DNA from: Clostridiales bacterium
Lineage (GTDB): Bacteria; Bacillota; Clostridia; Saccharofermentanales; Saccharofermentanaceae
Direction of reading: 5' to 3'
Length of the DNA stretch: 45,750 nucleotides
Assembly (NCBI GenBank): GCA_017961235.1
Contig: JAGCXQ010000051.1
Location: 1-45,750, forward strand
In this document: piece by piece, positions 34,088 through 43,192 of the stretch
Layout: each line of letters starts with the position of its first letter
Position numbering within the stretch: position 1 is the stretch's first letter
Program-made: the position numbers and the translations under genes
Notes under the pieces: model-generated
The model's database searches: none
What the model saw: the letters and a program-made list of their open reading frames with translations, nothing else
Told to the model about the DNA's origin: nothing

Positions 34088-35284
34088 ATGAGTAACAACC
34101 AACCAAAATCGAGACCAAATCAGGGCGCGCCCAAAACCAATCCAACCCGAACCTATTCCCAAACCAAGCGCCCAACTCGAAGATTGTCGAAAGCCGAGAT
34201 TGCCCGTCGGATATTCATTGCAAAGTGCATCATAGTATTCTGCCTGATATTCGTTCTTGGTGGCGGTGTGTTTCTTCTCAGCCGCTCGGGTCTCTTTAAA
34301 AAATCCTCCAAGACGGAGAGGACTATGCTGAGTTCACTTACATCTCAGTCCACTGAGTCCACAACTCCGCCGGAGACATCAGATACCACACCCGCTCCCA
34401 CTGACGCAGAAAAGCCCCTTTCAGGATACACCGTTATCCTGGATCCGGGACACAGTGGCGAGGACACGGGTTGCGGATGGCCTCTTAACAGTTCCGAGAT
34501 CGAAGAAAAAGACATTACCCTGAAGATCGTCAACGCTATGGAAGAGGATCTTACTTCCCGCGGCGCCAAGGTATATGTGACACGTAAGACCGATGATACG
34601 GTCGGCATCTATTACCGTATGGCGGAAGTGCATCTGATCTGTATGGATATTGCAAAGGAGCGCGGTGAGCTCCCCTTCTCTGCTGAAAAAGAACAGGAAC
34701 TCCGTCAGAAGTGCGAGAAGATCAAGCAGATCAACGAATGGCAGAAATTCTCCAAAGAAGGCATGGGATTCATGGCCGGTTTCGGCGCCAGTGACGACCT
34801 GAAACTCCTAATGGACATGGAAGCAAAAATGAAAGATGTGGTCTTCGTATCCATTCACATCAACTCCACCGGCGATCCGGCAGAGTATGAGATCAAGCAT
34901 GGTGCCGCAGTCCACTTCGCTGATGATACGTATATCAGCAGCCCTTCTCACGACGAGGGCGGTGAGCCTCGTCATGATCCGTATTTCGGAAGAAACAATG
35001 AATTAAACAGCAAGTTCGCCCAGATGCTGTATGACCACTATGTCCAGTATTTCCCGGATATGGTATCCTACAGTCAGGCACAGTCTCATCTGGCAAGTGC
35101 TTTTGCGGTAATCAGAGAGCAGTCTCTTGTCGGCGTGCTCTTCGAGGTAGGATTCATCACGAATCCCCACGACCGTGATTTCTTTAAGAACGATGAAAAC
35201 CTGAAGAAGTCCGCGATCCCGCTGGACGATGCTATCGAAGAATACTTTACATCTCTGAAGGATACACAGTCTGCAACCGCTTAA
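34088..35284 (+). CDS. Membrane-anchored N-acetylmuramoyl-L-alanine amidase (Amidase_3), second paralogue
   Basis: 398 residues with the same plan as its neighbour: basic N-terminus, transmembrane helix (about 41-64), a Ser/Thr/Pro linker (about 78-110), and a catalytic domain with H122 in LDPGHSG, E140, H257 in SIHINST and E353 in LFEVGF. The long insert with RMAEVHLICMDIAKERGELP matches RIAQTHLICLDIAEKEGKLP in the first copy, so the two arose by tandem duplication. The linker is short and not acidic, unlike the first copy. The ATG at 34088 follows GAGAGGAA; an earlier in-frame ATG at 34007 has no site and overlaps the promoter. Confidence 0.9.
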   Translation: MSNNQPKSRPNQGAPKTNPTRTYSQTKRPTRRLSKAEIARRIFIAKCIIVFCLIFVLGGGVFLLSRSGLFKKSSKTERTMLSSLTSQSTESTTPPETSDTTPAPTDAEKPLSGYTVILDPGHSGEDTGCGWPLNSSEIEEKDITLKIVNAMEEDLTSRGAKVYVTRKTDDTVGIYYRMAEVHLICMDIAKERGELPFSAEKEQELRQKCEKIKQINEWQKFSKEGMGFMAGFGASDDLKLLMDMEAKMKDVVFVSIHINSTGDPAEYEIKHGAAVHFADDTYISSPSHDEGGEPRHDPYFGRNNELNSKFAQMLYDHYVQYFPDMVSYSQAQSHLASAFAVIREQSLVGVLFEVGFITNPHDRDFFKNDENLKKSAIPLDDAIEEYFTSLKDTQSATA

Positions 35285-35296
35285 CGAGGTATTCCT

Positions 35297-36097
35297 ATGA
35301 ATATTGCCGTGATCACCGGAGCTTCGTCCGGAATGGGAAAAGAGTTTTGCTCCCGTCTTTTTAAAGAAGAAGACGCAAGGCTCGGCGCCCCGTATGACGA
35401 GATCTGGGTGATCGCCAGATCCGAAGGAAAGCTCCGCGAGCTCGCAAGATCCCTCGACGAAAAGCGTATCCGTGTGGTCCCTCTGGACCTTACAAGATCC
35501 GAATCAATTTCCGCGCTAAAAGCACTTCTCGAAGAACAAAAACCGTCTGTCCGCCTGCTCTGTAACTGCGCCGGAATGGGCAAAAACGGTGCTTTTTCTG
35601 AACAATCGGTGGAAGATACCCATACTGCCATCTCGCTTAACTGCGAAGCACTTTCAGCAGTTACACAGACCATTCTCCCCTACATGACCGGACACGGCGG
35701 GAAAAGATCGGCAGCGATCATCAACATCGCCTCTTCCGCGGGATTCCTTCCGCAGCCGAACTTCGCAGTATATGCTGCTTCAAAATCCTATGTGATCTCC
35801 TTCTCCCGCGCACTTGCTGAAGAGCTCAGAGATAAGAAGATCACCGTTACCTGTATCTGTCCCGGTCCGGTCGATACCGACTTCATCAAGGTCAGCAAGA
35901 GCGACCCGAATGCGACTTTTACAGGCTTTAAGGCCAAGTTCGTTACTACTACGGAAAAGCTCATCCCCGCCTCGATCAAGGCAGCGAAAAAGGGCAAGAC
36001 CATGCTGGTCTATGGCATGGGGCAGAAGATGCTCCACCTGACATCGAAGTTAGTCCCGACAAGACTAGTGCTTTTCTTTGAGAGAAAAATGAAATAA
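35297..36097 (+). CDS. Short-chain dehydrogenase/reductase (SDR)
   Basis: 266 residues, classical SDR. The dinucleotide motif TGASSGMG is at 7-14, NCAG at 90-93, the catalytic serine in NIASSAG (146-147), and YAASK at 159-163 (Y159, K163). CPGPVDTDF follows. The alkyl tail near the C-terminus is hydrophobic. Substrate is not evident; homologues often act on fatty-acid or keto compounds. It starts 12 bases after the amidase gene, with GAGGT before the ATG, so is likely in the same transcript, though its role there is unclear. Confidence 0.9.
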   Translation: MNIAVITGASSGMGKEFCSRLFKEEDARLGAPYDEIWVIARSEGKLRELARSLDEKRIRVVPLDLTRSESISALKALLEEQKPSVRLLCNCAGMGKNGAFSEQSVEDTHTAISLNCEALSAVTQTILPYMTGHGGKRSAAIINIASSAGFLPQPNFAVYAASKSYVISFSRALAEELRDKKITVTCICPGPVDTDFIKVSKSDPNATFTGFKAKFVTTTEKLIPASIKAAKKGKTMLVYGMGQKMLHLTSKLVPTRLVLFFERKMK

Positions 36098-36102
36098 CCG
36101 CC

Positions 36103-36141
36103 GCGTGACCCGCATCCTTCTTAAGGATCGCTGTCTCACGC
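36103..36141. other. Hairpin between convergent SDR and VanZ genes
   Basis: GCGTGA (36103-36108) pairs with TCACGC (36136-36141), and ATCCTT (36114-36119) with AAGGAT (36123-36128). It covers the last bases of the VanZ gene and has no T-run on either strand. It could be a weak bidirectional terminator. Confidence 0.45.
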
Positions 36142-37050
36142 CTTCTGGATCTTAAAGATCGTCTTCTCTTTCCCCTTCGTCACCTTTTTCCGGATGGCAT
36201 CTAAGATCTTCGCCAGAAGAACACCGAGGATAAATCCGACGACATTCATCCACAGATCATCGATATCGCACTGACCCATCCCGAAAATGTACTGGCACGA
36301 CTCGATCACGAACGCGAGGATCACCGGGAAAAGATACATCAGCCACTTATGCGGATGCTTGCGCCAGAACAGGCACAGGAAGAATCCGAGAGGCGCAAAT
36401 ATCAGGAGATTGCCGAAGAACTGCACGAAGATGCCGCTCTGGAAATGCCCTTTACGGATATGCGGCCAGTAGGTGGCAAAAGCACCCTTGAACGGGATCA
36501 TATTCAGCGTACTTCCCGTAAAGGCTTCTCTCTGGAACACGAAGAGATCCAGCAGCAATATGATATACAGGATCAGAAAGACGATGCTACTGACGAGGAA
36601 TCCCTTGCTGAAGGTCTTGCGGATACGGGCGCTGTCCCACTTCTTATGCGCCAGCAGGCGGATCAGGATCGTGACGGCCACACCGCCGCACCACATGAGG
36701 ATGATCCGGAACCACCACTCATAGTCCATATTTTTCAGAAGAGATCCCCAGCCGTCTTTCACATTCTCGATGATGAATACTCCCGCATTGACCAGGAGTC
36801 CTCCTGCCTGAAGGAGCGAGCAGAGATAGTGGCTCCTGGAAAGAAGAAACATCAGTAGTGTCAGCGCGAGCGCGGAAAGAAGCAGGACCACTTCCTGTGT
36901 CGGAGACAGAAAGTGCTCACTCATACGGATACAGAACGGATGCAAAAGCACACCCAGCACGAATCCTGTTACCAGGATCGCGGGGTGTGTCTTTGTAAGG
37001 CTTCGTGAACTGTCACGACCTTTGTTACTTGATTTCATCGGTCGGGTCAT
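36136..37050 (-). CDS. VanZ-like membrane protein
   Basis: 304 residues with about seven hydrophobic segments. After two N-terminal helices and a central region, the VanZ-type part spans about 165-290: LDLFVFQREAFTGSTLNMIPF, an NLLIFAPLGFFL segment, and the SCQYIFGMGQCDIDDLWMNVVGF stretch (quoted in parts: FGMGQCDIDDLWMN) with its conserved Asp residues. VanZ proteins confer low-level teicoplanin resistance in enterococci, but most genomic homologues have no known role. The ATG at 37050 lies inside the end of the cellulase gene (26-base overlap) with AAGGA seven bases ahead, so the two are translationally coupled. Confidence 0.85.
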   Translation of the reverse strand: MTRPMKSSNKGRDSSRSLTKTHPAILVTGFVLGVLLHPFCIRMSEHFLSPTQEVVLLLSALALTLLMFLLSRSHYLCSLLQAGGLLVNAGVFIIENVKDGWGSLLKNMDYEWWFRIILMWCGGVAVTILIRLLAHKKWDSARIRKTFSKGFLVSSIVFLILYIILLLDLFVFQREAFTGSTLNMIPFKGAFATYWPHIRKGHFQSGIFVQFFGNLLIFAPLGFFLCLFWRKHPHKWLMYLFPVILAFVIESCQYIFGMGQCDIDDLWMNVVGFILGVLLAKILDAIRKKVTKGKEKTIFKIQKA

Positions 37051-39973
37051 TCGGCTTCCTTGCAGAAGGTCTCATGTTCGGGCGCTTGATCGGGCCCTTT
37101 CTCTCCGTAGAAGGAGATGCCTTCTTCTCAGGTTTATATGCATCAGCAAAATCAGCCTCGGAAGGATTACTGGGTTTCGCCCAGATCGGGTGATCGAGCG
37201 TCGGTGCAGAAGATGCCCATGTCGGAACGATATCTTCTGCTGGAGCAGATGACTGTTCCTGCGCCTGCTTCGCTTCCTGTTCTCTCAGAGATCTTACGAT
37301 CGCCGGAACGTCTTCTTCATTTTTCTTTGCAATAGATTTTCTTACAGGAGCTGCAACAGGCATCGGCTTTGCCGTCTCTTCCAGGGCCTCGATCGCTGCA
37401 TCCGTTGAGACATCCTCTGTACTCATAGTTGCTTTGGATGCCTGCTCGGCCTTCATCTGTTCGGCCAGACGATGCACTTCCGCTTCCACTTCTTCCGCAG
37501 TACGGATCTGTGGTCTGCTGCTTGCGCGCATATCCGGACGCTTGATCGGAGCAGACTTTGCCTCTGCGCCGGAACCGGATCTATCAGCGGCGGGTCGTGC
37601 GGGTCGTGTGGACGGGCGTTCCTGCTTATTTACTGCAGTTCCTGCAACAACCGCTGTAGCTGCACCTGCTCCCTTTAACAGTTCAGCATTCTTATCTTCC
37701 GACGCAAGTGCTTTTTTCGGAGCATTCGTATCAGAAGCAGCAGTACGAGCGATCGGACGGTATCTTCCGGCAAACTCGTTATTCTTATTCGTATTATCGG
37801 CAACCGCGACAGAAGGCGCCATTTCCCACGGGAGATCACGTTTCAGTTTCTCCGGCAGGTGCAGGCGGTCGATCATATTATTCCAGGCCTTCGGATTCTT
37901 AAAGAACATATAGACCAGAACAGCCACCAGGATCAGAAGCAGGAAAAGGAATCCGAAAAGAACGATCTTTCCTACCGGAATCCCGCTCTTCTTTGCTGCA
38001 ACTGTCGCAGCGGCAGCTGCTTTTGTCGACTCACCCGGAGCAGCGGTTTCCTCAGATCCGGAAGGAAGAGTCGTCGTTGCAGTAGGCGCGGTCGTCTCTG
38101 CCGGAGCATTATCCGGATCGATCACGCCGTTATACTCGGAAAGCGAAATACCACGATTACCCAGCGGTACCGCATGATCCAGACCGATGAACTTTCCATC
38201 CTGCTGCCAGAGGACTTCCTTTACAAAAGCATACTTCGTATCGTCCCATGTCTTAAAGTCATCGAGAACAAGTCCTCCGGTATCACCGGAATTCGAATTG
38301 AAGCACCAGAATGTGAAATTGAGGTTATTCTCACCGATCAGCTGACGGATATAAGTCATCCAGGTCAGGTTCGGTTCTTCCATAAAGCCGCCCCACTCAC
38401 CGATCAGGATCGGTGCGATGCGTTCATTATGGATATACAGCCAGTTATCGTTCCAGCAGTCGGTCTTTAACGTGTCATAGTTATAATCACCGGAAAACCA
38501 CGGCTGCTGATATACCGTCGGGCCATAATCGTGCGGAGAATAAACGATCTGTCTGTTTCTTGCCTCGGTACCGAAATCGATCGGATAATCCTTGACGCCG
38601 CGGAGGTTCGCACCCCACCAGGTCGTCAGGTAATCATCCATATTAGTGCTGGAAAAATCGCCGTTCGTCGAAGTATCCTTCGGGTAGATCTCGATACCCT
38701 CGATAACGATCAGCAGGTTCGGGTTCTTATCGAGAACCAGATTGCCGGCTACCTCGGCGACATGCTTCCAGTTATTATCCAGATCGGAATTATTCCAGAT
38801 CGCTTTCTCTTCATTCGCCTTGCCGTGCGGCTCGTTCTTCAGATCGATCGCGATGATCGTGTCGTTATCCTTATAGCGATCTGCTACATAAGAAAGAGCA
38901 TCATAGTAATCCTGGAGCGATACCTTATCGGTGTACCACAGATTTGTCATGTGACCGGATGCGTCAGTATTCGCGCTGTGGATGTCGAGCATGACTTTCA
39001 GTCCGTATTTTCTGCACAGGCTGATTGCATAGTCGAAGATCTGCTGGCTGTTCATGCCAACCAGCTCCGCATTCTCAGCCTGATTGAAGTTTGCCTGAGG
39101 ATATTCTCCGTTTTTCCATGCCAGGAGCAGTTCAGCAGATATCGGAATACGAAGGACATTAAATCCGTGATCTGCAATCGAGCGGAGTGCCGTCTCCATA
39201 TTACAGCTCCAGCATCCGTCAAAGATGTTCGAGCCGGTGTTATAGCCGAACCAGTTCACGCCGGTCAGCCATACCTGTTTTCCGTCTTTATCAACGATCC
39301 TGTTTCCAACAGTTGTCAGCCAGTCATCACCGTCCACCGGATCGAGAGAAGCGATCACGGTCTCAGATGTGTCAGATGGTTCAGTTGAAGAGTCTGTCGG
39401 AGCTTTCGTCGTCTCCGCAGGAGCTTTGGTCGTCTCTGCCGGAGCCTTTGTAGGTGCGGCCGTCGGAGTCGCCGGGATCGGAGTCGGAGTTGCCGGAGCC
39501 TTTGTAGGTGCGGCCGTCGGAGTCGCCGGGATCGGAGTCGGAGTTGCCGGAGCCGGTGTCGGTGTGGCGGTTGCATAAGTTGCGTTGATTGAAGGACTCT
39601 TTGGTGTCCAAACATATTGTTGCCCTTGAGAAGGCATAGTAATGTTAAATCCGACGGTAACTTCGGCCCCTGGTTTAATTTCTTTCGCCCAATCTGCACC
39701 CTTTATCGTGCAGACAGTTCCTGATGCCGTTGCTGAACATCCGGAATTTGGTGTAACCTTCATTCCATCAGGGCATGCAATCGTCACTGTCCACGCACTT
39801 ATAGTTTTGTCAGTGTTGTTTTTTACTCTGACTGAAACATATGGCGACCAATCGTTATCTCGATTTACAGTTACATCTACATCTGCAGCGCGCAGTGCAC
39901 TTAGCGGCGCTAGAAGAAACGTCAGTACAAGTAATATACTAAGTAAACTTCTTCTCCTCGTTGTCTTTTCCAT
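37025..39973 (-). CDS. Membrane-anchored GH5 cellulase with CBM2-like domain and long cytoplasmic tail
   Basis: 982 residues. Signal peptide (1-29, cut after ALRA or ALRAA); CBM2-like beta domain (about 31-133, with C67, C79 and C88); Thr/Pro/Ala linker (134-205) containing two identical 18-residue repeats; GH5 catalytic domain (about 218-600) with WFGYNTGSNI near the start, acid/base E381 in DLKNEPHG and nucleophile E526 in LIGEWGG; Thr/Ala-rich linker (601-663); a transmembrane helix (669-690) followed by basic residues; and 292 residues of tail (691-982) that must be cytoplasmic. The tail is Ala/Pro/Arg-rich, with PIKRPDMR (809-816) and PIKRPNMR (961-968). This is a type I membrane cellulase. 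GH5 motifs resemble subfamily 1 endoglucanases; the substrate, probably beta-1,4-glucan, is inferred. The start lies five bases after the aroQ stop. Confidence 0.92.
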   Translation of the reverse strand: MEKTTRRRSLLSILLVLTFLLAPLSALRAADVDVTVNRDNDWSPYVSVRVKNNTDKTISAWTVTIACPDGMKVTPNSGCSATASGTVCTIKGADWAKEIKPGAEVTVGFNITMPSQGQQYVWTPKSPSINATYATATPTPAPATPTPIPATPTAAPTKAPATPTPIPATPTAAPTKAPAETTKAPAETTKAPTDSSTEPSDTSETVIASLDPVDGDDWLTTVGNRIVDKDGKQVWLTGVNWFGYNTGSNIFDGCWSCNMETALRSIADHGFNVLRIPISAELLLAWKNGEYPQANFNQAENAELVGMNSQQIFDYAISLCRKYGLKVMLDIHSANTDASGHMTNLWYTDKVSLQDYYDALSYVADRYKDNDTIIAIDLKNEPHGKANEEKAIWNNSDLDNNWKHVAEVAGNLVLDKNPNLLIVIEGIEIYPKDTSTNGDFSSTNMDDYLTTWWGANLRGVKDYPIDFGTEARNRQIVYSPHDYGPTVYQQPWFSGDYNYDTLKTDCWNDNWLYIHNERIAPILIGEWGGFMEEPNLTWMTYIRQLIGENNLNFTFWCFNSNSGDTGGLVLDDFKTWDDTKYAFVKEVLWQQDGKFIGLDHAVPLGNRGISLSEYNGVIDPDNAPAETTAPTATTTLPSGSEETAAPGESTKAAAAATVAAKKSGIPVGKIVLFGFLFLLLILVAVLVYMFFKNPKAWNNMIDRLHLPEKLKRDLPWEMAPSVAVADNTNKNNEFAGRYRPIARTAASDTNAPKKALASEDKNAELLKGAGAATAVVAGTAVNKQERPSTRPARPAADRSGSGAEAKSAPIKRPDMRASSRPQIRTAEEVEAEVHRLAEQMKAEQASKATMSTEDVSTDAAIEALEETAKPMPVAAPVRKSIAKKNEEDVPAIVRSLREQEAKQAQEQSSAPAEDIVPTWASSAPTLDHPIWAKPSNPSEADFADAYKPEKKASPSTERKGPIKRPNMRPSARKPNDPTDEIK
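39444..39551 (-). repeat. Perfect 54-bp tandem repeat in the cellulase linker
   Basis: Two identical 54-base units (39444-39497 and 39498-39551) encode two copies of an 18-residue Thr/Pro/Ala segment. Identical synonymous codons mean a recent duplication. A shorter pair (AETTKAP twice) follows in the protein. Confidence 0.95.
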
Positions 39974-39978
39974 AGATC

Positions 39979-40722
39979 TTACATCCCCTTGTTGATCTCC
40001 TGCTGTCTATCGCGGGAAAGCCGCAGGATCTCCTGCATCAGTGCTTTTGCCGCTTCACTATACTGTTCTTCTACGGATTGTCCGACACGCTCTAAGATCT
40101 CGGCTTCACGGGACGGGATCTTCGTCGGAAGTCCTTTCCACGCCTTGATCTTCGCGATGCGGTCCACATGCTTCATTCTCCGCTCGAAAAGCACAAACAG
40201 TTCTTTGTCGATCTCATTGAGCGCCGCTCTCTCCTCAAAGAGAGGGTCGTTATCAGAGACCAGTGCTTCGGCGGCATCTGAATCGATGGAGATATATTTC
40301 TCGACAAGTTTCTCCATCGCGACAAGATATCCCTTCACGCCCAGGCCGCAGACCTGCTCGGCGCAGACGGCTTCGATGACGGAAGTATTTCTGAAACTTT
40401 CTCTGTTATGAATATCGGAAAGATGCACTTCGATGACCGGGATCTTGATGAGCTCGATGGCATCTCTGATCGCGATGCTGTAGTGCGTATATGCGCCGGC
40501 ATTTAAGACGATACCGTCGATCACACCCATGGAAGAATGGAGCTTTCTGATGATCGCAGACTCGGATTCCGACTGGAAGCACTGTACCTTCACGCCCAGC
40601 TCGATGCCCTTGTTGATGCAGGCATTCTCCAGGTCGGAAAGCGTACCGGAACCGTAGTGTTTCGGATCTCTCTTCCCCAGCTGCGAAAGATTCGGGCCGT
40701 TCATGATCAGGATCGTCTTCAT
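39979..40722 (-). CDS. aroQ: Fused type II 3-dehydroquinate dehydratase and chorismate mutase
   Basis: 247 residues. Residues 1-145 are a complete type II dehydroquinase: NGPNLSQLGKR (8-18), catalytic Y23 in DPKHYG, NAGAYTHYS (74-82) and EVHLSDIHNRESFR (98-111, H100). Residues about 162-240 form an all-helical AroQ-type chorismate mutase, with LFERRMKHVDRIAKIKAW (178-195) carrying the arginines and lysine that bind the substrate and IPSREAEILERV (202-213). One polypeptide would thus do the third shikimate step and the first branch step toward Phe and Tyr. Between aroC (3-base gap) and the cellulase gene (5-base gap). Fusion of these two activities is unusual. Confidence 0.92.
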   Translation of the reverse strand: MKTILIMNGPNLSQLGKRDPKHYGSGTLSDLENACINKGIELGVKVQCFQSESESAIIRKLHSSMGVIDGIVLNAGAYTHYSIAIRDAIELIKIPVIEVHLSDIHNRESFRNTSVIEAVCAEQVCGLGVKGYLVAMEKLVEKYISIDSDAAEALVSDNDPLFEERAALNEIDKELFVLFERRMKHVDRIAKIKAWKGLPTKIPSREAEILERVGQSVEEQYSEAAKALMQEILRLSRDRQQEINKGM

Positions 40723-40725
40723 TCC

Positions 40726-41802
40726 TTATTCTCCTTTTCCCATATAAGCATCCAGAAGCGCCAGTGCGAGGCAGCCTTCCGCGACCGGAAGTGCTCTCGG
40801 GACGATGCATGCATCGTGGCGTCCCTTGATCTCTATCTTTACATTTTCCTTGGCGTCGAGATCGACCGTGTCCTGCTCTCTTCCGATAGACGGAGTCGGC
40901 TTAAAGGCCACCTGCGCCAGGATCGGCATACCGTTACTGATGCCGCCTTCAAATCCGCCGCCATGGTTCGTGGTCATGCGGAGTTTCCCATCTTTAAACT
41001 GCAGATGATCGTTGTTCTGCGAGCCTCTTCTGGAAGCTACCAGGAAGCCCGATCCGAAGGATACACCCTTCACGGCAGGAACGCCGAACATCAGCTGGGC
41101 GAAACTGCTCTCGACGGTGTCCCACATCGGGGAGCCGATACCGCCCGGAAAGCCCGTCGCCATTACCTCTACTATACCACCGACAGAGTCATTCTCCAAC
41201 TTTGCCGCTTCGATCTCCGCGGTCATCCGCGCTGCCACAGATGCATTTTCCTGTGGAAAAGCACCCGCTGTCGGAATCACCGGCATCTCTTCGTCTTCCC
41301 AGCTCGGGGCATCGACCTTGCCGATGCGGATGATGTGGCCATATACTTCCACGCCGCACTTGGCCTTTAAGACCTGTTTTGCGATCGCACCTGCAAAGAG
41401 TACCGGCGCAGTGAGTCTTCCGGAGAAGTGCCCTCCACCCCTCGGGTCATTGCACATCTTATAGCGGAGTCTCGCCGTATAATCGGCATGTCCCGGTCTC
41501 GGCGTGACGGTAAATCCGTCATAGTCGGACGAGTGGGTATTCGTATTTAAGATCTCCATCGCCAGAGGCGTTCCCGTGGTCTTTCCTTTATAGATACCGG
41601 ACAGTACCGTCGGAAGATCCGCTTCTTTTCTCGGCGTCGAGCCGGCCTGTGTTCCCGGCGCTCTTCTCTGCATCTCTTTAATGATGCCAGCTTCATCGAT
41701 GGTGACACCGGAAGGGAGCCCGTCGATCACGACACCGATTGCCGGTCCGTGCGACTCTCCAAATACACTTATCTTGATGCGGTTACCCCACGTTGATCCC
41801 AT
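40726..41802 (-). CDS. aroC: Chorismate synthase
   Basis: 358 residues. It converts EPSP to chorismate using reduced FMN. The start GNRIKISVFGESHGPAIG and the RPGHADYTARLRY and GGGHFSGRLTAP signatures are clear. A longer open frame upstream (to 41988) is not coding; GGGAGGA stands seven bases before the ATG at 41802. The first 20 bases overlap the end of aroA. Confidence 0.96.
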   Translation of the reverse strand: MGSTWGNRIKISVFGESHGPAIGVVIDGLPSGVTIDEAGIIKEMQRRAPGTQAGSTPRKEADLPTVLSGIYKGKTTGTPLAMEILNTNTHSSDYDGFTVTPRPGHADYTARLRYKMCNDPRGGGHFSGRLTAPVLFAGAIAKQVLKAKCGVEVYGHIIRIGKVDAPSWEDEEMPVIPTAGAFPQENASVAARMTAEIEAAKLENDSVGGIVEVMATGFPGGIGSPMWDTVESSFAQLMFGVPAVKGVSFGSGFLVASRRGSQNNDHLQFKDGKLRMTTNHGGGFEGGISNGMPILAQVAFKPTPSIGREQDTVDLDAKENVKIEIKGRHDACIVPRALPVAEGCLALALLDAYMGKGE

Positions 41803-43135
41803 TGATCGTTCCTCCCAAATTGATATAATCCTCGAAGAAAGACGGATAGGACTTCTCCACAGCGACCGGATCCTTGATCCACACTGTGTCCGAAGAAGCA
41901 ATTGCCGCCACTGCTGCCGCCATGACGAGGCGGTGGTCCTTATAGCTGTCCACGGTTCCGCCCGTGAAGCACTTCTTTCCGGCAGCACTCTGTCCGTCTA
42001 TTTCCAGTCCGTCTTCCGTGATTCTATTTCTCACTCCAAGTGCAGCAAGCATCGAAGAGGTCGAGGCGATACGGTCGGACTCCTTGATTCTCAGTCTCTC
42101 GGCGTGAACGATCTTCGTGATGCAGTTCGTTGCCGCTGCCGCGATGGCAAATACCGGAACCAGATCCGGCACATCTCTGGCATCCATCTCAAATACTTCT
42201 CTTTTTTCAGGATCGGTGATCCTTCCTGCTTCTACACTTCTCTCTTCCGCTTCGTCGTTTCTCTTCTCCACTTCAGAAAGTCCCGAAAGAAGATCCACGA
42301 TCGCACGGTCACCCTGCGCGGTGGTCTTCGGAAGATTTTTTAAGTTTATCTTCGATCCGAGGTAGTTTGCTACCAGCCAGAAAGCCGCCTGCGAGTAGTC
42401 TGCTTCGACTTCAAAAGATTCTTTTCGTGACGGTTTTTTCTCTCCATTGACGGAGTATCCGGATGGTTCTTCCTTCACTTCTACGCCGAAGTTTCTCATC
42501 ACTTCACAGGTCAGATCCACATACGGACGGGACTCAAGCTCCGTCGTAAGCGTCAGGCGGGAAGCTCCGTCTGCCACAGAGAGCGCCATCAGAAGGCCCG
42601 AGATATACTGGGAGCTGACATTTCCGGGGAGCTTATACTCGCCTGCTTTCATCTTTCCCGTGACCAGGAGCGGCAGGGAAAGGCCGGTCTCATCGAGATA
42701 ATTCATCTCCGCGCCGGAGCCCTCAAAAACACCTTCGTATTCCTTGATCGGACGCTGCGGGAGCCTTCCGGATCCGATGAACTTCGTCGGGATCCCGAGC
42801 ACTGCAGAGAGCGGGATCAGGAAACGGAGCGTCGAGCCGGACTCCTTGCAGTCGATCTCGATCGGTTCGCTTCTACTTCCGTCACAGGAGGCGGCAAGTG
42901 CTTCTCCCATAGATAGAAGCGCGCGCTTCGTCGCCTTTATATCATCTGAAACACAGGACTCATCGATCTTTGCGAGCTCGATATCGCCGCTTAAGAAAGC
43001 CATGATCAGCGCTCTGTGCGCGGCGCTTTTGCTCTGCGGCACAAAGACATCGCCTCGGAGTTCCCCGGGGGCGATGCCTAGTTTGCCGGAAGCAAAAAGT
43101 TCCGTAAGTTTATTCTTTACCAGTTCTTTTTCCAA
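41783..43135 (-). CDS. aroA: 3-phosphoshikimate 1-carboxyvinyltransferase (EPSP synthase)
   Basis: 450 residues. VPQSKSAAHRALIMAFL and KESGSTLRFLIPL (shikimate- and PEP-binding) and the late AERLRIKESDRI motif are intact. The sequence around the glyphosate site reads KESGSTLRFL, lacking the LPGSKS-NAG form of class I enzymes, so it looks divergent. Start: the frame runs back to a TTG at 43174, but AAGGAG sits five bases before the TTG at 43135 (MEKELVKNKL), which is preferred. The start choice is moderately sure. Confidence 0.93.
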   Translation of the reverse strand: MEKELVKNKLTELFASGKLGIAPGELRGDVFVPQSKSAAHRALIMAFLSGDIELAKIDESCVSDDIKATKRALLSMGEALAASCDGSRSEPIEIDCKESGSTLRFLIPLSAVLGIPTKFIGSGRLPQRPIKEYEGVFEGSGAEMNYLDETGLSLPLLVTGKMKAGEYKLPGNVSSQYISGLLMALSVADGASRLTLTTELESRPYVDLTCEVMRNFGVEVKEEPSGYSVNGEKKPSRKESFEVEADYSQAAFWLVANYLGSKINLKNLPKTTAQGDRAIVDLLSGLSEVEKRNDEAEERSVEAGRITDPEKREVFEMDARDVPDLVPVFAIAAAATNCITKIVHAERLRIKESDRIASTSSMLAALGVRNRITEDGLEIDGQSAAGKKCFTGGTVDSYKDHRLVMAAAVAAIASSDTVWIKDPVAVEKSYPSFFEDYINLGGTINGINVG

Positions 43136-43192
43136 AGTCTCTCCTTTTGGTCCGGCCGCCTTGTTCTCCCTCAAGGGACGGCCCGGATCCTA

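Noticed and set aside
41803..41988. N-terminal extension of aroC
   Set aside because: The strong ribosome-binding site sits before 41802 and the extra residues resemble no chorismate synthase; the sequence is aroA in another frame.
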